Below are positions 15,312-24,052 of a DNA stretch of 64,000 nucleotides, piece after piece (positions within the stretch are counted from its first letter, which is position 1; each line of letters begins with the position of its first letter). Location of the stretch: positions 44,595 through 108,594 of the forward strand of contig CACWFV010000011.1 in NCBI GenBank assembly GCA_902760315.1. The letters run 5' to 3'. The notes under the pieces are model-generated. The model was not told the DNA's origin. It saw nothing but the letters and a program-made list of their open reading frames with translations, and ran no database searches. The DNA is from an uncultured Bacteroidales bacterium. Its GTDB lineage: Bacteria > Bacteroidota > Bacteroidia > Bacteroidales > Bacteroidaceae. Made by a program: the position numbers and the translations under genes.

Positions 15312-17954
15312 ATGAACGCAAAGAAACATATTGTTGCTCTGCTCTTGGCACTACTGAGTGCTACGGTGCAGGTTGGTGCACAGGATGTCATCGTCAATCC
15401 AGACATCTCTTATGCCGGTACGCCGCGCCGTTGCGAGATAGGCGGACTGACCGTCAAGGGCGTGCAAGGCTATGAAGACTATGTGCTGACAGGACTCTCC
15501 GGACTGTCGGTGGGACAGATGATTGACGTGCCCGGCACCGAAATTACCGAAGCTATCAAACGCTACTGGAAGCACGGCCTGTTCTCGAAAGCCTCCATTA
15601 CAGCAGACTCTATCGTCGGCAATAAGGTGTATCTGTGTATTCATCTGGCCACGCGTCCCCGTGTCAGCGCCATCAACTATTATGGTCTGAAGAAGTCGGA
15701 GAAAGAGGACATGGAGTCGAAGCTGGGTATCATGAAAGGCAGCCAGATAACGCCCAACATGATAGACCGTGCCAAGATACTGGCTAAGAAATACTTCGAG
15801 GACAAGGGCTACAGCAACGCAGACATAGACATTGCCCAGCGCGACGACGTCACGGGCAAGAACGAGGTTATTCTGGACATCAGCGTCGACAAGAAGTCGA
15901 AGATGAAGGTGCGCCAGATTATCTTCGACGGCAACGAGAAATTGTCAGACCGTAAGATTACCGGTTCTATGTTCAAGAAGGGTGCCTTCGGCAAGATTAA
16001 CGAGGCCGGCAAGCTGAAGAACTTCTTCAAAGCCAAGAAGTTCACCCCTGAGCGCTATGAGGAGGCTAAGACAGCCCTGATAGAGAAGTACAACGAGCTG
16101 GGCTACCGCGACGCCACCATCTTGGAAGACTCCGTATGGACGGTTGACGACAAACACGTCAGCGTCTATGTGAAACTGGAAGAGGGCGAGCGCTACTACC
16201 TGCGCAACATCACCTGGGTGGGTAACACCGTTGTCACTACCGACTATCTGAACAGAGCCCTGGGCATGCAAAAAGGCGACGTATACAACCAGAAACTGTT
16301 GAAAAAGCGCCTGACGGAAGACGAAGATGCCGTGGGTAACTATTACTGGAACAACGGTTACCTGTTCTACCAGCTGGAACCTACCGAGGTCAACATCGTC
16401 GGTGACTCCATTGACCTGGAGATGCGTATCCAGGAAGGCACACAGGCACACATCAGCCATGTGCGCATCTTCGGTAACGACCGTCTGTATGAAGAGGTGG
16501 TACGCCGTGAGTTGCGCACCAAGCCGGGTGACCTCTTCTCGAAAGACGCCATCCAGCGTTCCGCACGAGAGATAGCCTCTACCGGCTTCTTTGACCCGGA
16601 GAAGGTGAACCCCGACATCAAGCCTAACTATGAGGACGGCACGGTGGACATCAACTGGGAACTGGAACAGAAGTCTAACGACCAGCTGGAGTTCTCGCTG
16701 GGTTGGGGACAGACCGGTATCATTGGCCGCATAGGTATCAAGTTAAACAACTTCTCCATGCGCAACCTCTTCGGTAAGAACAAGATGCACCGTGGCATCA
16801 TGCCTATCGGCGACGGTGAGCAGTTGTCGTTCTCGTTCCAGTCGAATGGTAGCTACTATAGCTCATTCTCCACGGGCTACTCCACGGGCTGGTTTGGTGG
16901 TAAGCGCCCCAATGCGTTGAGCATCAGTGCTTTCTACTCAAAGCAGAGCGACATCTCCAGCACTTATCGTAACTCGGCTTGGATGAACAATTACTATAAC
17001 TATTATGGTGGCTACGGCTCGTACAACAGCGGCTACTACGACTACACGTCGATGATGGACGAGGACAAGTACATCAAGCTCTTCGGTGTCTCGCTCGGCT
17101 GGGGTAAGCGTCTGCGCTGGCCCGACGACTACTTCCAGCTGTCGACCCAGCTGGCCTACACCCGCTACATGCTGCGCGACTGGAGCTACTTCCTGATCTC
17201 TAATGGTAACTGTAACAATATCAACTTGGGTGTCACGCTGTCGCGTACGTCTACCGACAACCAGTTGTTCCCACGTCGTGGTTCAGAGTTTATGCTCTCC
17301 GTCAACCTGACGCCGCCCTGGTCGCTGCTGAACAACAAGGACTACGCTAATCTGGCCACTTCCGAGACCTATCAGAAGAACATTGACCAGTATAACGCCG
17401 AACTGCAGGAGAAGTACCGCTGGATAGAATACCACAAGTGGAAGTTCAAGACCAAGACCTATACCGCCCTAACAGAAGGCCAGAAGTGTCTGGTGCTGAT
17501 GACCCGCGTAGAGCTGGGACTGCTGGGCGCTTACAATAAGTACAACAAGTCGCCCTTCGAGACCTTCTATGTCGGTGGTGACGGCATGAGCGGCTATAGC
17601 TCCAGCTATGCAGAGGAGACCATCGGACTGCGTGGTTACGAGAACGGCTCTCTGACTCCCTACCGCGCCGAGGGCTACGCTTACGACCGCTTTACGCTGG
17701 AGTTGCGCTATCCGTTCCTGTTGGGCAACACCACTATCTATGGTCTGGGCTTCCTGGAGGGTGGTAATGCTTGGACAGAGACGAAGCACTTCAACCCCTT
17801 CGACATCAAGCGCTCAGCCGGTATCGGTGTGCGCATCTATCTGCCCATGGTGGGCTTGATGGGTATCGACTGGGCCTACGGTTTCGACAAGCCTTACGCA
17901 GGCGCCTCCAAGGGTGGTAGCCAGTTCCACTTCATACTGGGACAGGAGTTCTAA
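15312..17954 (+). CDS. bamA: Outer-membrane protein assembly factor BamA
   Basis: Central pore-forming subunit that inserts beta-barrel proteins into the outer membrane. 880 residues: signal peptide, five POTRA-like repeats (about 45-440; e.g. VRQIIFDGNEKLSDRKI, ISHVRIFGNDRLYEEVV), then a 16-strand Omp85 barrel ending in the expected terminal aromatic, FILGQEF. Longer than the E. coli protein, with Gly/Tyr-rich loop insertions in the barrel (around 545-575), common in Bacteroidetes. It is followed by two Skp-like chaperone genes. Confidence 0.95.
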   Translation: MNAKKHIVALLLALLSATVQVGAQDVIVNPDISYAGTPRRCEIGGLTVKGVQGYEDYVLTGLSGLSVGQMIDVPGTEITEAIKRYWKHGLFSKASITADSIVGNKVYLCIHLATRPRVSAINYYGLKKSEKEDMESKLGIMKGSQITPNMIDRAKILAKKYFEDKGYSNADIDIAQRDDVTGKNEVILDISVDKKSKMKVRQIIFDGNEKLSDRKITGSMFKKGAFGKINEAGKLKNFFKAKKFTPERYEEAKTALIEKYNELGYRDATILEDSVWTVDDKHVSVYVKLEEGERYYLRNITWVGNTVVTTDYLNRALGMQKGDVYNQKLLKKRLTEDEDAVGNYYWNNGYLFYQLEPTEVNIVGDSIDLEMRIQEGTQAHISHVRIFGNDRLYEEVVRRELRTKPGDLFSKDAIQRSAREIASTGFFDPEKVNPDIKPNYEDGTVDINWELEQKSNDQLEFSLGWGQTGIIGRIGIKLNNFSMRNLFGKNKMHRGIMPIGDGEQLSFSFQSNGSYYSSFSTGYSTGWFGGKRPNALSISAFYSKQSDISSTYRNSAWMNNYYNYYGGYGSYNSGYYDYTSMMDEDKYIKLFGVSLGWGKRLRWPDDYFQLSTQLAYTRYMLRDWSYFLISNGNCNNINLGVTLSRTSTDNQLFPRRGSEFMLSVNLTPPWSLLNNKDYANLATSETYQKNIDQYNAELQEKYRWIEYHKWKFKTKTYTALTEGQKCLVLMTRVELGLLGAYNKYNKSPFETFYVGGDGMSGYSSSYAEETIGLRGYENGSLTPYRAEGYAYDRFTLELRYPFLLGNTTIYGLGFLEGGNAWTETKHFNPFDIKRSAGIGVRIYLPMVGLMGIDWAYGFDKPYAGASKGGSQFHFILGQEF

Positions 17955-17965
17955 TATCGGGATGT

Positions 17966-17997
17966 CGGAATAACGGAATACCGGAATGCCGGAATAC
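17966..17997 (+). repeat. 8-bp tandem repeat, four units, between bamA and skp
   Basis: CGGAATAA, CGGAATAC, CGGAATGC, CGGAATAC in direct succession within the 81-bp intercistronic gap. Confidence 0.85.
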
Positions 17998-18035
17998 CGA
18001 AAAAAGAAATAACAATAACAAAAAGCAAGAAGCCA

Positions 18036-18551
18036 ATGATGAGAAAAGTAATCGCCATGATGGTCATGTTGGTGGCAACGCTGTCACTACATGCACAGAA
18101 GTTTGCACTGGTCGATATGGATTACATCTTCAAGAACATACCGGCCTATGAGCGTGCCAACGAACAGCTGAACCAGATCTCGAAGAAATGGCAGGCTGAG
18201 GTAGAGGCTATCCAGATTGAGGCACAGACACTCTATAAGAACTATCAGAACGAGGTGGTGTTCCTCTCGCAGGAGCAGAAGAAAGCCCGCCAGGACGCCA
18301 TTGTAGCCAAGGAGAAAGAGGCCGCCGACCTGAAGAAGAAATACTTCGGCCCGGAGGGTGAGCTCTTCAAGAAGCGCACTGCGCTGATGACGCCCATCCA
18401 GGAAGAGGTGTACAATGCCGTCAAGGACATTGCCGATCTGCGTGGCTACCAGCTCGTACTGGATCGCGCCAGCGACACGGGAATCATCTTCGGTTCGCCG
18501 AAGGTGGACATCTCTAACGAGGTGCTCTCCAAGCTGGGCTACAGCAACTAA
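18036..18551 (+). CDS. OmpH/Skp-family periplasmic chaperone 1
   Basis: 171 residues; signal peptide ending near LSLHAQ, then the Skp pattern FALVDMDYIFKNIPAYERANEQL, a long charged helical hairpin (about 40-120) and a C-terminal strand. Skp trimers hold unfolded outer-membrane proteins in the periplasm for delivery to BamA, which fits its place just downstream. ATG at 18036 and 18039 are both possible. Confidence 0.9.
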   Translation: MMRKVIAMMVMLVATLSLHAQKFALVDMDYIFKNIPAYERANEQLNQISKKWQAEVEAIQIEAQTLYKNYQNEVVFLSQEQKKARQDAIVAKEKEAADLKKKYFGPEGELFKKRTALMTPIQEEVYNAVKDIADLRGYQLVLDRASDTGIIFGSPKVDISNEVLSKLGYSN

Positions 18552-18627
18552 GCGGCGACGCACCCGGAATTATTATATGCGGAGAACAAACAAAAGTATT
18601 AACAATAACCAACAAGAAAGTAAAACA

Positions 18628-19125
18628 ATGAAGAAACTATTCATCATGCTGCTGATGCTGGCGCCCGTCGCTGCATTCGCACAGGGCAAATTTGGACACG
18701 TCAACTCGCAGGAGATCATCCAGGCTATGCCGGAGTTTGCCAAGGCACGTACCGAGATTGAGGAACTGACCAAGCAGTACGACGCTGACCTTAAGTCTAT
18801 GCAGGACGAACTGCAGAAGAAGGCCGAGGCCTTCGACAAGGAGTCGGCTACGCTGCCTGAGAACATCAAGACGCGCCGCCAGACGGAGTTGCAGGACATG
18901 TATCAGAAGATACAGCAGAGCTATCAGGACAACCAGCAGGCTTTGGCCAAGACACAGCAGGAGAAGATGCAGGTCATCACCACGAAGGTACTGGACGCTA
19001 TCAAAGCTGTAGGACAGGCTGGCGGCTATGTCTACATCATGGATGTTACGGGTGGTATTCCCTATATCAGCACTACGCTGTCTACTGACGTCACGGCTGA
19101 CGTGAAGAAGAAACTGGGCCTCTAA
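18628..19125 (+). CDS. OmpH/Skp-family periplasmic chaperone 2
   Basis: 165 residues; signal peptide MKKLFIMLLMLAPVAAFAQ, then GKFGHVNSQEIIQAMPEF and the charged coiled-coil arms. It is a paralogue of the preceding gene; two adjacent Skp-like genes after bamA are usual in Bacteroidetes. The frame is open further upstream, to 18415, but that part overlaps the previous gene out of frame and lacks a signal peptide, so ATG 18628 is the start. Confidence 0.9.
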   Translation: MKKLFIMLLMLAPVAAFAQGKFGHVNSQEIIQAMPEFAKARTEIEELTKQYDADLKSMQDELQKKAEAFDKESATLPENIKTRRQTELQDMYQKIQQSYQDNQQALAKTQQEKMQVITTKVLDAIKAVGQAGGYVYIMDVTGGIPYISTTLSTDVTADVKKKLGL

Positions 19126-19156
19126 GTCCCGACGATACCTTATAGCAGAAAAAAAT

Positions 19157-19196
19157 AATAGAGGATGCGCACACCTGCGCATCCTCTATTGTTTTG
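19157..19196. terminator. Bidirectional terminator between skp and the LruC gene
   Basis: AATAGAGGATGCGCA (19157-19171), loop CACC, TGCGCATCCTCTATT (19176-19190): 15 bp perfect. T-rich on the plus side and an A7 run on the left that gives T residues on the minus strand. Confidence 0.92.
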
Positions 19197-19242
19197 TTGT
19201 CGCCTGCTGAGGACTGACGGGCAACCCTCGTGCCGCGGCATT

Positions 19243-21504
19243 TTACTCGTAGACGAGTCCGTCGGTGGGGTAGAGGTACCAGTCAGTGGCTTTGCTGCTG
19301 TCTTCTGCCCATTCAGCAAAGGAGTGACCTGCCGTCTGGTAAGCACCGGTGAAGGAGCTGCCGTTGCGGGTTCCGATCTTCTGCCACTCTATGGGATACT
19401 TGAAGTCGCCCGGCACCATGATGGCCCACGGCATGTTGCTGCCATAAGAGCCGTCGTAGCCGCTGGGCTTCATGGGTGTCAGCACCTGTGCGGTCTTGAA
19501 ACCGTTCTGCACGGTGTGTACCTCCCAGTAGCCACCGTTGTAGGGCTCTACGATAAAGACGTCGTAGAGGTTCTCGGCAAGCATGGTCCTGGCCTTGTCA
19601 GCGTCTTTGAACTCCAGCGTGTAGGTAGCTGTGGCAGGAGCGGCATAGGCGTTGTTGTGGCCGTCGCCTGCGCTGCTGAGCACCGTGTTATAGTAGTAGC
19701 GTGCTACGCCGCCATCGCTGGCCTTGGAGGGGTTGATGGCCCAGTGAGCGTCCTTGAAGAGCACGATCACCATGTTGCTGGTGTTGTTGGGCGACTGGTT
19801 CTCGGTGAGGAAAGTCTTGTTAGTGTCAATGTTATAATAGTCGCCCAGGCCTTCGCCCTCAGGTGAGGCGAAACCGCTGGTGACGGTATAGCTGTTCAGG
19901 TCGGTACTCTTCAGGCTCACCAGACGAATGGCGGCGCCGATGGTCTTCAGTGCACCCACAGCGTCGAGACTGACCTGGATGGTCAGCGTTTTGTCGTTGA
20001 GAGAGGGCGTGACGGTGAGCACCACGTCGTTGAAGTCGTAGTCGCCGGCATCGGGGAAGTTGTCCTCGAAGCAATAGCGCATAGAAAAACTTTCTGGCTC
20101 GGGAATTACTTCATCACCTTCATTACCATCAGGATTGAATCCTGCAGTACCACCGCAACCTTCAGGAATGGTAATCTCATTAAGAGCATTCTTCTCATTT
20201 ACCCAATAGTGAATGTAGCCCAAAACAGCATTTCTGTTGTGTTCACTATGTTTGTTACTCGGATTGTTGTTATCGTAAACTTCATTGGGGTCGAAGTCGA
20301 AAAATACTCGATTGTTGGTTTGTAAACCACCACCCCATGTGGCCAATCCGCCGATTTTTACAATGGCATATTCGCTGTTGTTAGTAGGACCATTGATAGT
20401 CAAATTATTTGCGAATAGTTTTCCTCCAACTTTTAATTGGCTTTGGCTGTGCATCTCTATAGTACCAGTGGCATCCCGACACTCACCATCAATGTCGAAT
20501 CGGCTACCAGAAAGCATAATGCTGGGACCCAGTCCTGCGCCAGATTTGAAATGAACATAGCAGCCGTTCACCCAAGTCTGATTGAATGCTGAAGAGTTGT
20601 AACTGTTGGTGTTTGCGGTAATCTTACCAAAGTTTGTGAATTTGGTGTTGCCCGCAGTACCAGTCAATACGTCAACATCAACAGTGCCATTGTTGTAGAA
20701 GTTAGTTCCGTTCAGATTCATGATACCATTGAATTTTATGGTACCTGCATTATAGCAGTAGCTGCCGTTGCTGTTGTCCCACAATTTACCATCAGTCCCC
20801 GTCATTTTACCACCAGCCATGATAATGAAACGGCCGGCATTGGTACAACTCGTGTTACCATCGACAATCAGCTCACCGCCATCGGCTACAACAATTGTAG
20901 GGCCATTTAAGGTGTTGCCATTGACATGCATCTTACCCTCGACATAGATGACAACATCATTATAAATACCAGAAGTGGCATTTACTTCGAACTTCTTGGT
21001 AATTGTAGTCTCCTTGGCAACACGGAAATGTTTACCGTCGGCAACCCATATTATGTCGTTGTCATTCTTTTTAGGGTTCCAAACATACTTCTGGGCATTT
21101 GTTAAGGTGGCGTTAATGTCAATGTCAGCATCGGTAAATGTTCCGTATGCTTTCATCTCCTCAACAGTTATCTGTGCGGTGTTGCCCGCAGGATTCAAGT
21201 AGTCATTCAGCGTCTTGGCGTATTGGGGTGCTTCAGCTTCTGTAGCACGATGTGATGCATTGTCGCTTGCACCGTAGACGGCATCCATATGTCCGTTCAC
21301 TATTGGAGCATTCATATAGATGCGGCGTCCATCTTTGTCAAAGATTCCAATGTAAACAATATCTGTAGCCACAGGATGTGAGAAAGCAACATCCAGCGTC
21401 TCTCCACTCTTTACCTTACCCATATACAACTGTTTGGCAGTAGAAAGTTCGGGATGTCCAAGATACAAACCAACCTTATACGTCTCACCATAGTCACCAT
21501 TCAC
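19243..21504 (-). CDS. LruC-domain surface protein with beta-helix-like repeats, body of a frameshifted gene
   Basis: 753 codons from GTG 21504. The C-terminal third carries the LruC domain (YCFEDNFPDAGDYDFNDVV and following). Residues about 170-400 are short repeats rich in G, N, V and I (GKMHVNGNTLNG, GGELIVDGN, GTIKFNGIMNLNG), as in right-handed beta-helices. Reading upstream without a start codon gives VSKATGSITVNGDYG, which fits the mature N-terminus; the signal peptide lies in another frame at 21527-21634. The frame break is therefore near 21530-21545. The LruC part is more GC-rich than the beta-helix part. Function unknown; a surface-exposed lipoprotein is likely. Confidence 0.78.
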   Translation of the reverse strand: MNGDYGETYKVGLYLGHPELSTAKQLYMGKVKSGETLDVAFSHPVATDIVYIGIFDKDGRRIYMNAPIVNGHMDAVYGASDNASHRATEAEAPQYAKTLNDYLNPAGNTAQITVEEMKAYGTFTDADIDINATLTNAQKYVWNPKKNDNDIIWVADGKHFRVAKETTITKKFEVNATSGIYNDVVIYVEGKMHVNGNTLNGPTIVVADGGELIVDGNTSCTNAGRFIIMAGGKMTGTDGKLWDNSNGSYCYNAGTIKFNGIMNLNGTNFYNNGTVDVDVLTGTAGNTKFTNFGKITANTNSYNSSAFNQTWVNGCYVHFKSGAGLGPSIMLSGSRFDIDGECRDATGTIEMHSQSQLKVGGKLFANNLTINGPTNNSEYAIVKIGGLATWGGGLQTNNRVFFDFDPNEVYDNNNPSNKHSEHNRNAVLGYIHYWVNEKNALNEITIPEGCGGTAGFNPDGNEGDEVIPEPESFSMRYCFEDNFPDAGDYDFNDVVLTVTPSLNDKTLTIQVSLDAVGALKTIGAAIRLVSLKSTDLNSYTVTSGFASPEGEGLGDYYNIDTNKTFLTENQSPNNTSNMVIVLFKDAHWAINPSKASDGGVARYYYNTVLSSAGDGHNNAYAAPATATYTLEFKDADKARTMLAENLYDVFIVEPYNGGYWEVHTVQNGFKTAQVLTPMKPSGYDGSYGSNMPWAIMVPGDFKYPIEWQKIGTRNGSSFTGAYQTAGHSFAEWAEDSSKATDWYLYPTDGLVYE

Positions 21505-21526
21505 AGTGATACTTCCTGTAGCTTTG

Positions 21527-21634
21527 CTAACAGTTGAATTCGTCGTAGGTTTCCTGGTCGAAGCTGACCTCGTCCTTACACGACGTTACTCCCAACGCCA
21601 GGAAGGACATAGCAATCCAAAAATAATTCTTCAT
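21527..21634 (-). pseudogene. Signal peptide and lipobox of the LruC protein, out of frame with the body
   Basis: A 35-codon frame beginning MKNYFWIAMSFLALGVTSC, a lipoprotein signal with lipobox GVTSC, followed by KDEVSFDQETYDEF and then a stop at 21527-21529. Removing one base between about 21530 and 21545 joins it to the downstream frame (DEF-TVSKATG). It is preceded by a promoter, so it is the real 5' end of the gene at 19243-21504. Confidence 0.75.
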
Positions 21635-21672
21635 GCGCATAGTTTTTTTACAATTGTATCGATATTTGGTTG

Positions 21673-21705
21673 CAAAGATAAGAAAAAAAACTATAACTTG
21701 TACAA
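21673..21705 (-). promoter_or_regulatory. Promoter of the minus-strand LruC gene
   Basis: On the minus strand: TTG (21705-21703), 22-base spacer with a T8 run, TATCTTTG (21680-21673), 38 bases before the ATG. Confidence 0.65.
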
Positions 21706-21744
21706 TTATGTAGGAAAAAGTTTTCTGTTTAACGGAGAATTTCG

Positions 21745-21752
21745 TAACTTTG
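21745..21752 (+). promoter_or_regulatory. -7 promoter element of the plus-strand LruC gene
   Basis: TAACTTTG followed by CACCG, 39 bases before the ATG at 21792. It lies back to back with the promoter of the other LruC gene. Confidence 0.6.
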
Positions 21753-21791
21753 CACCGAAAATTGATTATTATACTGTAAACATTTAGCTAA

Positions 21792-24014
21792 ATGAAAGAG
21801 ACATTGATGAAAGGAGTAGCGATACTCGCCGTAGGATTAACCATTGCCAGTTGTTCGCATGATGCATGGAATCAGCAGACTGACCGTGCTTGGCAGGCTG
21901 CAGAGGAGTATTCTTCCAATTTTAAGAACATTGTCATGGGTGGACAGAACGTTGACGGTCGCCAGACATGGACGACAGCTGTCACCACCCAGATAACGCT
22001 GACCAGCGCCAAGGCCGGCACGCTGAAGATTTATGCTACTGACCCTGCCCAGGGCACTTCGGTGGCTGCCCTCTACACGTCTGCCATCGGTAAGGGTGAG
22101 ACACAGACGTTCAGCGTGGCCCGTCCGCAGGATGCCACCACCCTCTATGCCGTCATTCTGGACGACAATAACTACATGACCGACATTATGGCCTTTGATG
22201 CCAGCGAGGAGCAGGTGCAGACGGCTTTCTATAGTAATGCCGCCGCTGCCCGTCAGCAGTCACGGCGCCGCACATTACCGCCATCGTTCCAGTTCCCTGG
22301 TGATGCTGATGCCAGCAAGTTCCTGAGTGACGTACCGGCAGGTGTCAACAAACTGACACAGAACAATGCCAGCCTCAATGGATGGATTGACAACACCTGG
22401 ACAGGCGAAATCAATGGTTGGGGCGCTTGGGACGGCTCAAAGAAAACCGGTGGTACGCTTTACATCAAGGGAAACTGTGACTTCGGTAACCGCAAATTCT
22501 ATATGGCCGACAACTCAGAGATATATCTGCTAGAAGGCGCTACGCTGACGCTGAGTGCCAATGATGCAGGCAACCTTCAGGGCGGAACCAATATCTATAT
22601 TGCCGCCAATGCCAAACTCGTGGCCGCCGGTGAACTGAAGTTGAACAATGGGCTGTACATCTACAATCATGGTACTATTGAGGCACCCAAGGTGAGCGTC
22701 AATAATGCCAGTGTGCTCTATAACACGAATATGGTAAAGGTCAATGGCGAATTGTCTACGGAGAACAGCAACTCTGTCATCGTCAACGACGGCACCATGA
22801 CTGCCACCCGTTTGCACACTGCCGGCAGTAGCCATGTGCAGAACAATGCCACCATGACCATCAGCGGCAATACCGACATTGATAGCAACAATAATACGTG
22901 GGTCAACAACGGCCAATACACTACCGGCAACTTCTATTATACTGCCGGCAGCAACGACGTCATCAACAACTGCCGTCTGACCGTCAACAACCTGTTCAAG
23001 ATTAACCTGGGCGACACAGACCGCAAAGGCTTCCGCATGGACAGCAACAGTGGTGTCGTCACCAAGGACTTCGAGGCCGCCGGTCCCAGCTTCATCTACA
23101 TGGGTGCGCAGTCGGTATTCGAGGTAACAGGCACGGCTACGATGAACATCACCAAGGATGTCTATGGCATCTATGGTCCGTCAACAGGTGGTCAGGCCGT
23201 CTTCCACGCCAAGAAGATTGTGAATGGCGCCGACGATGCTAACCAGTGCTTTGTGGCCAACTATTTCGACAACCTGATAGTAGCCTACGACGAGAGCCAC
23301 TTCCCCCAGGGCTACTCCGATGGCACCAGCGACGCAGCTAAAGCCAATGGCGGCATAGGTTCGCTGCCCTACTACCGCATCGGCGACGGTGCCGTGGTGG
23401 AGCAGACACAATATGTGAATTATAGCGTAGCCCCCGGCACCTGCAACCCCGGTTTCAGTGGTGGTGGCGGCAGCAAGCCGGAGCCCAAGCAGTATGTCTA
23501 CTTCGCCTTTGAGGATCTGGGCACCAGCGACGACTTCGACTTCAACGACGTGGTGGTGCGCGTCAGCATGCCCGATGCCAGCAACCAGTCTACAGTGGAA
23601 CTCTGTGCCATCGGTGGTACGCTGGAGCAGAAGGTGTTCTGTGGCGATACCCAAATTGGCGAAGAGGTACATGAGTATGGCAACTTCGGCGACAATACAC
23701 AGCGCGTCGTCGGAATGCCCATCAGTACCTTAGGAACGGTAAACGTACCGGCAGGAACCTCTGTCAACGACCTAGACATCAAGATTCAGGTGACACGCAG
23801 GGACGGCCAGGTGGTCACCATCTCCGCTCCGCAGGCCGGCGAGATTCCTTTCCGCGTCACCGTCATGGGCGACGAACAAGGAAAGTGGTTCTGGGCCAAA
23901 GAACGCACCAACATCAGCGATGCCTATAACCTGTTTGGCGAGTGGGGTGCCAACATGGACAGCAATGCCGACTGGTACCAGCATCCCGTCAGCGGTCGCG
24001 TCATTACCTGGTAA
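21792..24014 (+). CDS. LruC-domain lipoprotein with beta-helix-like repeats
   Basis: 740 residues. Signal segment with lipobox TIASC (Cys about 21), so membrane-anchored. Residues about 215-420 consist of short N/G-rich turns (GATLTLSANDAGN, NHGTIEAPKVSVNNASVL, VNNGQYTTGNFYY), as in a right-handed beta-helix. The C-terminal about 190 residues are an LruC domain starting YFAFEDLGTSDDFDFNDVV after a glycine-serine linker (GGGGS). It has the same architecture as the divergent neighbour, so the two are probably an old duplication. This copy is intact and more uniformly GC-rich. Role unknown. Confidence 0.85.
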   Translation: MKETLMKGVAILAVGLTIASCSHDAWNQQTDRAWQAAEEYSSNFKNIVMGGQNVDGRQTWTTAVTTQITLTSAKAGTLKIYATDPAQGTSVAALYTSAIGKGETQTFSVARPQDATTLYAVILDDNNYMTDIMAFDASEEQVQTAFYSNAAAARQQSRRRTLPPSFQFPGDADASKFLSDVPAGVNKLTQNNASLNGWIDNTWTGEINGWGAWDGSKKTGGTLYIKGNCDFGNRKFYMADNSEIYLLEGATLTLSANDAGNLQGGTNIYIAANAKLVAAGELKLNNGLYIYNHGTIEAPKVSVNNASVLYNTNMVKVNGELSTENSNSVIVNDGTMTATRLHTAGSSHVQNNATMTISGNTDIDSNNNTWVNNGQYTTGNFYYTAGSNDVINNCRLTVNNLFKINLGDTDRKGFRMDSNSGVVTKDFEAAGPSFIYMGAQSVFEVTGTATMNITKDVYGIYGPSTGGQAVFHAKKIVNGADDANQCFVANYFDNLIVAYDESHFPQGYSDGTSDAAKANGGIGSLPYYRIGDGAVVEQTQYVNYSVAPGTCNPGFSGGGGSKPEPKQYVYFAFEDLGTSDDFDFNDVVVRVSMPDASNQSTVELCAIGGTLEQKVFCGDTQIGEEVHEYGNFGDNTQRVVGMPISTLGTVNVPAGTSVNDLDIKIQVTRRDGQVVTISAPQAGEIPFRVTVMGDEQGKWFWAKERTNISDAYNLFGEWGANMDSNADWYQHPVSGRVITW

Positions 24015-24052
24015 TTATCTGCTGACAGCACGGCAGACGGCATGCTAAGAAA

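Noticed and set aside
18415-18627. N-terminal extension of the second Skp gene
   Set aside because: This part overlaps the first Skp gene out of frame, has no signal peptide and no family likeness.
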